From: Notospermus geniculatus
Taxonomy: Eukaryota > Nemertea > Pilidiophora > Heteronemertea > Lineidae
Direction: 5' to 3'
Assembly (NCBI GenBank): GCA_002633025.1
Contig: NMRB01000105.1
Span: 609,577 to 673,576 of the forward strand
DNA length: 64,000 bases
Shown: positions 59,841-64,000 of the stretch, one piece after another
Position numbering within the stretch: the first letter of the stretch is position 1
Layout: every line of letters starts with the position of its first letter
The notes under the pieces: generated by a model
Databases searched by the model: none
Seen by the model: the letters and a program-made list of their open reading frames with translations, nothing else
Told to the model about the DNA's origin: nothing
Position numbers and translations under genes: made by a program

Positions 59841-59937
59841 TTCCACTGCGGTGCTATTTCTCCTGAGTTTCAAAAGCCGTGCACTAATTTTCACCAGGTA
59901 ACAACAGTGTACTTCGTTTTAGTATTCCTTTCTTGGA

Positions 59938-60480
59938 CCAGCACCGCCGCTGATCCAAGATGGCCGCTATGGTGGCCAACTTGAATTCGGTTTCCGTCAA
60001 TAAGCTTGAAAACGCTTCAAGCGATCAACCTGAAATTTTTCTTGATGGTTTGTTTCTTGGAGGAAAGGTTCCATTCGATGACCAGCACCGCCGCCCATCC
60101 AAGATGGTGGCCATCTTGAATTCGGTTTCCATCAATTAACTTTGAGACCACTTTGAGTGATCAACCTGAATTTTTTTGTGAGCGTTTGTCTCGATGATCA
60201 GCACCGCCGACTGTCAAAGATGGTGACTATGGCGGTCATTTTGAATTGATTTGGATTTTATTCTTGTAATATCTTGAGAATGCCTTGAGCGATGGCCCTG
60301 AAATTTTTGATGATTATTGGTCTCTATCAAAGGACGTTCCTTTTAATGACCAGCATCTTGAATTACGCAGTGTCTCTCAGTTACCTTCAGGACGCTTTGA
60401 GCGATCAACCTGAAATTTTTTTGAGAGCGTTTGTCTCTATCAGGGGAACGTTCCTTTTAATGACCAGCACGACAGCTTCC
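59938..60480. repeat. Degenerate tandem repeat with AAGATGG cores
   Basis: Four to five units of about 125-130 bp share GACCAGCACCGCCG, AAGATGG (or variant), TTGAATTCGGTTTCC, GAGCGATCAACCTGAAATTT and a closing TTCCTTTTAATGACCAGCA. The units are progressively diverged. Non-coding, in the loop of the foldback element. Confidence 0.8.
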
Positions 60481-60609
60481 CCCAATATGCCATGTGGGTA
60501 TGCCATGTGGGCCCTGCCCACAAACAACAAACAATGTACCTGTCAACATTATGCCACTCTCTGCGTTGCTCTTGTTCTAACAAGATAGTCCTAAAATCAA
60601 TATGAACTA

Positions 60610-60690
60610 CAGTGGAACCCCGGTAACACGACCACCGAAGGGACCTTGTTCAAGTGGTCGTGTTAGCTGGGTGGTCGCGTTACTGAGATT
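60610..60690. mobile_element. Partial pogo/Tc1-like terminal repeat
   Basis: TA followed by CAGTGGAACCCCGGTAACAC resembles the termini of pogo/Tigger-type elements. CACGACCACC/GGTGGTCG-type internal repeats follow. The opposite end was not found, so it is truncated or nested. Confidence 0.5.
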
Positions 60691-61861
60691 ACTGGCCTGA
60701 GAGCCAGCTGCCGATACATGAACGTCGGGGGCCAAAACGGCAGATCCTGCCTGCCTAACTCCCATGATCAGTCGATCAGCTGGTCCAGTTGTTTTGTTTA
60801 TTGATGGCTTCTTGTTTGTCAGTGAGTTGCTGTACATTGATTTTATGTGGCAACATTGTCACAAAAATACTATATTTTCACTATAATTTTGCACTTTTCC
60901 AACTATATTTACGATTATACAAAACTGAGTTGGACGGCAATAACGAAGTGCGTTACTGTTACCTGGTACAAATTGGTGCCCGGCTTTTGAAACTCAGGAG
61001 AAATAGCACTGCAGTTGAAAGAAAATTTAGGATTCATGGCCCACATCACTTGTATGTTGTTCTCATACTGTACTTAGTTGCCAGCCACTAGTCCAGCGTT
61101 AATTATTGGGTGGGCACCTCTATTCAAGCATCCTGGCTTTTAAGCTTAACATACAGGACATTAATGATGAAACTTTCAACATATGGATCTCTAGAACACT
61201 GTGTGACAGCAATTATGTGTACATGGTAATACATGTATTGTGACTTGTGTCTTTGCCAGCATTTGTTACAGGAACACCCCATAGGTCAAAGAGTCTTCCT
61301 TGAATATCTCCCGAACCAGTGGATTCTCCAAACTGAAATTTTGCTGGCTCGATGGTTACTTCAATGCGTATTGCTGAATGAAATTTCGTGAAAATTGATT
61401 GATACTCATTGCCTGAAAAAGTAGGTCAAAGGTCACGGACACGTCAAATGACCGTGAAAATGTCATGACCCAGAAAATTAATCGTGTTTTATATCATTGG
61501 AAAGGGAATTTTCTCCCCTTTCTAATGACACCAAATTTATGCAAATCGGGTCATGGGTTAACGAATTATAGCCAATTTTCTGTTTCAGTGTCACCGATTT
61601 ATGCGAAAACTGCAAAATTTTCAAAATGCTCTATATCCGTGAAAAATGATCTGAACGAACTAAAATTTGGCATGTTGCGGTTTCTCAATGATGTCCACAA
61701 GTCTGCCAAATTTGATCAAAATCGGAGGGGGGCCGAAAAAAAATTGAGTGGTTTGGCATGGAATGACCCACATGCAACTTTGATGAAATTTTTGGTCTCA
61801 TCAGGTTTATGCAACAAGTTGCATGAAGTTGCATATGAAAAGTTGCATGTGTAAACGGGCC

Positions 61862-61991
61862 TTAAGAATACATTCACGCGATTTTCGTGCCGCGCGATGT
61901 CGCATCCTTTGTCCACGACCAACGCGGCGGAAACAAACAATGCTTTCGAGCGTCTGCGGCAAGAAAATCGCGTGAATGGATTCTTAGCCTT
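61862..61991. mobile_element. Palindromic MITE (AAGAATACATTCACGCGATTTTC)
   Basis: TTAAGAATACATTCACGCGA at the left pairs with TCGCGTGAATGGATTCTTA at the right, with inner GCGCGATGTCGC. It replaces the left part of the GGGCCGTATTC MITE that is complete in unit 1. Confidence 0.75.
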
Positions 61992-62098
61992 AGACGTGTG
62001 TAACTTCGTCAAATGCACGGTGGAAGTGTGTGCATTTAGTGAAGTTACGCACGTCTAAGTCTTAATCGCGAGATGATCACCCTTTTTGAATACGGCCC
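61992..62098. mobile_element. GGGCCGTATTC-family MITE, left end truncated (unit 2)
   Basis: Retains AAATGCACGGTGGAAGTGTG and the right end TTTTTGAATACGGCCC. The left terminus present at 50612 is missing. Marks the point where homology with unit 1 resumes. Confidence 0.8.
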
Positions 62099-62099
62099 A

Positions 62100-63280
62100 G
62101 TATGTCCGAAGAAATCATAATATCGCTGGTTGTCGACGCATCCCAGTGATCCTTGCTGGCCTTTTGTCACTTCAAATACATTTCTCGTATTCTATTCAAA
62201 TGCACTTCACAAAGCTGTGACCACCCTTTCCCATTTTTGATATTCAACAAATCTATTGCTCACATTGACTATGTCAACGGGAAACCAGTGAGATTCTACC
62301 CAGCTTTATGTACTTTGAAATATACCTATGGTCACTTCGCCTTCGGAGTAGGCTCCACTCGGTAGATCGTAGTCCGAAGGCGTAGAGATATGTGAAGTTT
62401 TTGGATTGTTCAAGATGTATCCAAAGTGCACAGAAGAATCAATTGTCTGAGCGTGTTTGCAACCGTGACTTTATTCGAAAGACCATACAAAGAAAAAGCA
62501 CATACATGTAAATACTACCTTCAAGCGATAAAATGCCATCTGAACTTTTGATGATGGCTTCCTTGTAAGCTAACTGTAGGCTAAGCTACAGAACCTACAT
62601 GCATTGTACGTGCACTGTACATGCACTGTAGGCCTATACCGGTATGAAGAGCTATTACTTCAATGATCGACCATGTTCCCAATGATAAAGTCATGGACCA
62701 TGTTCCCAATGATAAAGTCATGAAAGTGGCAATACTGACTTTTATCACTGGGGGGCAGACACTGTTCCAGTGCTCGTTTAGCAAATGTTCTGACTGCCAT
62801 CTATTCGAAGCAAGCTGAATCACTGATCATGACATTGAATCTGCAGTCCGTCACACATATTTCAAAATTCAGTGATTGGTTGATATGGTGTCACATGGTC
62901 AGAGCGCCCAAAATGCCGAGTAACAACCTCATTTTACCCATGGGAAATACCAGTAAATCAGATGCTGGTTTGTCACTGCAACTCAAAATTTAGTAATTTG
63001 GTGCTTGGCAGGGATTTAGTCTAAAATAATATTGATGTATATTGCGTTTCGTTTCCGATAAATGAAGTTTAACGGACTCCACTGCTGCCAAAACTTGTGT
63101 CTTCTTGGTCTACAACTGTTGTCAGTAGAGTGCACAAATTCTATTTTGAAGTAAACCGGGAAATGTAAAAATACTGGTTTCAAAAAAATTGGTGTCTGGT
63201 TGATGTTGTGTGATTAATCGTGTGAAAAACCAGCTATGTGTTCCATTGATGAGATCGAGTTGTATAAAGTGAATAAGAGA
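62100..63280. other. Unit 2 downstream sequence, no gene
   Basis: Homologous to 50752-52000. Includes a short tandem duplication of GACCATGTTCCCAATGATAA (about 62667-62720), single in unit 1. No exon supported. Confidence 0.5.
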
Positions 63281-63282
63281 AT

Positions 63283-63424
63283 TTCGCCAGTAGCCATCTT
63301 GCCAAAATTAGGTCATCACCATGGGAATTCTCTTCTGGGACAGATGATTGGTTCTCCCAACCTCCGGTGGGGAAATACCCATGACGATGACCTAATTTTG
63401 GCAAGATGGCTGCTAGCGAAATAC
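63283..63424. mobile_element. Family D MITE (GCCATCTTGCC arms), unit 2
   Basis: Same element and position as 52001-52143, so it predates the duplication. A third, independent copy is at 33863. Confidence 0.85.
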
Positions 63425-64000
63425 CCCAAGAGAAGGAAGACGACGATCTGGTTTCTGTCATGAATGTCTTTTAACTCATTGTCTGCCAAGAATCGATGAC
63501 GGAAGTCATTGATTAGCCTAATCTTGGCTTCTGTACACAGCATTTATTGCACTTCTTTCGATTGGGATGTGGGCATCAATAATATATTTATTTAACTTTT
63601 TCATGTTTGGCAGTCAGAGGGTCAATATGACACAAATGTCATTCGAAACTGTCATATATTATAAATAGCATGTTTTCATTGTTGTGTGAACTATTTGTCT
63701 CTAGAAGTCTTTTTTGATACATTCAAAAATCCCTCCATTTTGTGTCACAAAGATACCAAATCACAAAGCAGTTCCCATTTCGTTCTTAGATTATTTCTTA
63801 TACTGGAGCTAGTTCTTAAAATACCAGATTGATCAGTAACAACTGATATTTTATTCACACATTTTGCTCATTCACACCTTCTCGTTCACTGTGATTTTAC
63901 AAGAGCTCTTCACATCCTTACGAGTACATTCTCTTGTTTAAAACGCTTAAAACCAAAAATAGATAATTTTGATAAAACCCATGTGATTCAGACAGATCTG

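Larger units (their letters stand above)
58981..61769. mobile_element. 2.8-kb foldback transposon-like element, ACAT duplication
   Basis: The ends GGGTCATTCCATGCCAAACC and its complement are flanked by ACAT at 58977-58980 and 61770-61773. The inverted arms extend inward for about 900 bp on the left (to about 59881) and about 790 bp on the right (from about 60978), with clear but imperfect pairing. The left arm is longer because of an internal 130-bp direct duplication. The 1.1-kb centre holds a degenerate repeat array and a partial pogo-like end. No transposase frame is seen, so it is non-autonomous or decayed. The superfamily is not assigned. Confidence 0.85.
52701..63984. repeat. Segmental tandem duplication, unit 2 (about 11.3 kb)
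   Basis: Homologous to 41796-52700 over 52701-58592 and 61992-63984. The middle (58593-61991) is unit 2-specific and holds the 2.8-kb foldback element. It lacks the TTAA foldback and has a 244-bp insertion at 52987. Divergence looks like a few percent by eye, with many indels, so it is either an old duplication or two divergent alleles placed in tandem. Confidence 0.85.

Noticed and set aside
58842-61854. Outward-reading frames of 129-147 codons in both arms of the 2.8-kb foldback
   Set aside because: They run through the terminal inverted repeats and share sequence only because the arms do. No domain, many substitutions.

Overview
This is a eukaryotic, metazoan window. It is intron- and repeat-dominated, has assembly gaps, lacks prokaryotic-style gene packing, and carries one gene whose small exons are separated by introns of up to 16 kb. 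The density of palindromic MITEs, the scattered tacatgta runs, tRNA-headed SINE-like repeats and a Cys-rich ectodomain of an invertebrate type point to a marine invertebrate (amphioxus, hemichordate, echinoderm or lophotrochozoan grade). The species cannot be fixed from the sequence. Two places where near-identical sequence is repeated across a single N suggest a highly heterozygous genome.

Gene content: one plus-strand gene is supported. Four exons (23359-23514, 39609-39703, 47046-47160, 48100-48269) join with matching phases and consensus splice sites. They encode the C-terminal part of a secreted or cell-surface Cys-rich protein ending in a GPI-anchor-like hydrophobic tail. Its motifs resemble DUF7043/DUF7045-type ectodomains. 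Upstream exons are outside the window, in the 942-base gap, or not recognised. Nearly every other open frame looks like chance or transposon sequence.

Layout: 1-23.3 kb is upstream sequence with SINEs, several families of palindromic MITEs (some nested), a 52-bp minisatellite (8.85-9.48 kb), a probable uncollapsed allelic overlap (15.8-17.5 kb) and an N gap (20264-21205). 23.4-41.8 kb holds exons A and B and long introns, with another allelic-overlap artefact at 36.7-37.9 kb. 41796-52700 and 52701-63984 are two units of a head-to-tail segmental duplication, about 10.9 and 11.3 kb, whose boundaries are both visible. Each unit carries the last two exons. Exon C differs by one synonymous base between units. 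The final exon is identical for 73 nt and then switches: unit 1 keeps the GPI-like tail, while unit 2 runs into a hydrophilic tail.

Transposon history can be read by comparing the units. Unit 1 has a 628-bp TTAA-flanked foldback element carrying two divergent tRNA-like modules, and unit 2 has the exact empty site. Unit 2 has a 244-bp hAT-like insertion that unit 1 lacks, and a 2.8-kb foldback element with about 0.8-kb inverted arms and an ACAT target duplication in its unit-specific middle. The two strongest leads are the duplicated terminal exons (possible anchored and soluble isoforms) and the tRNA-bearing TTAA foldback element.
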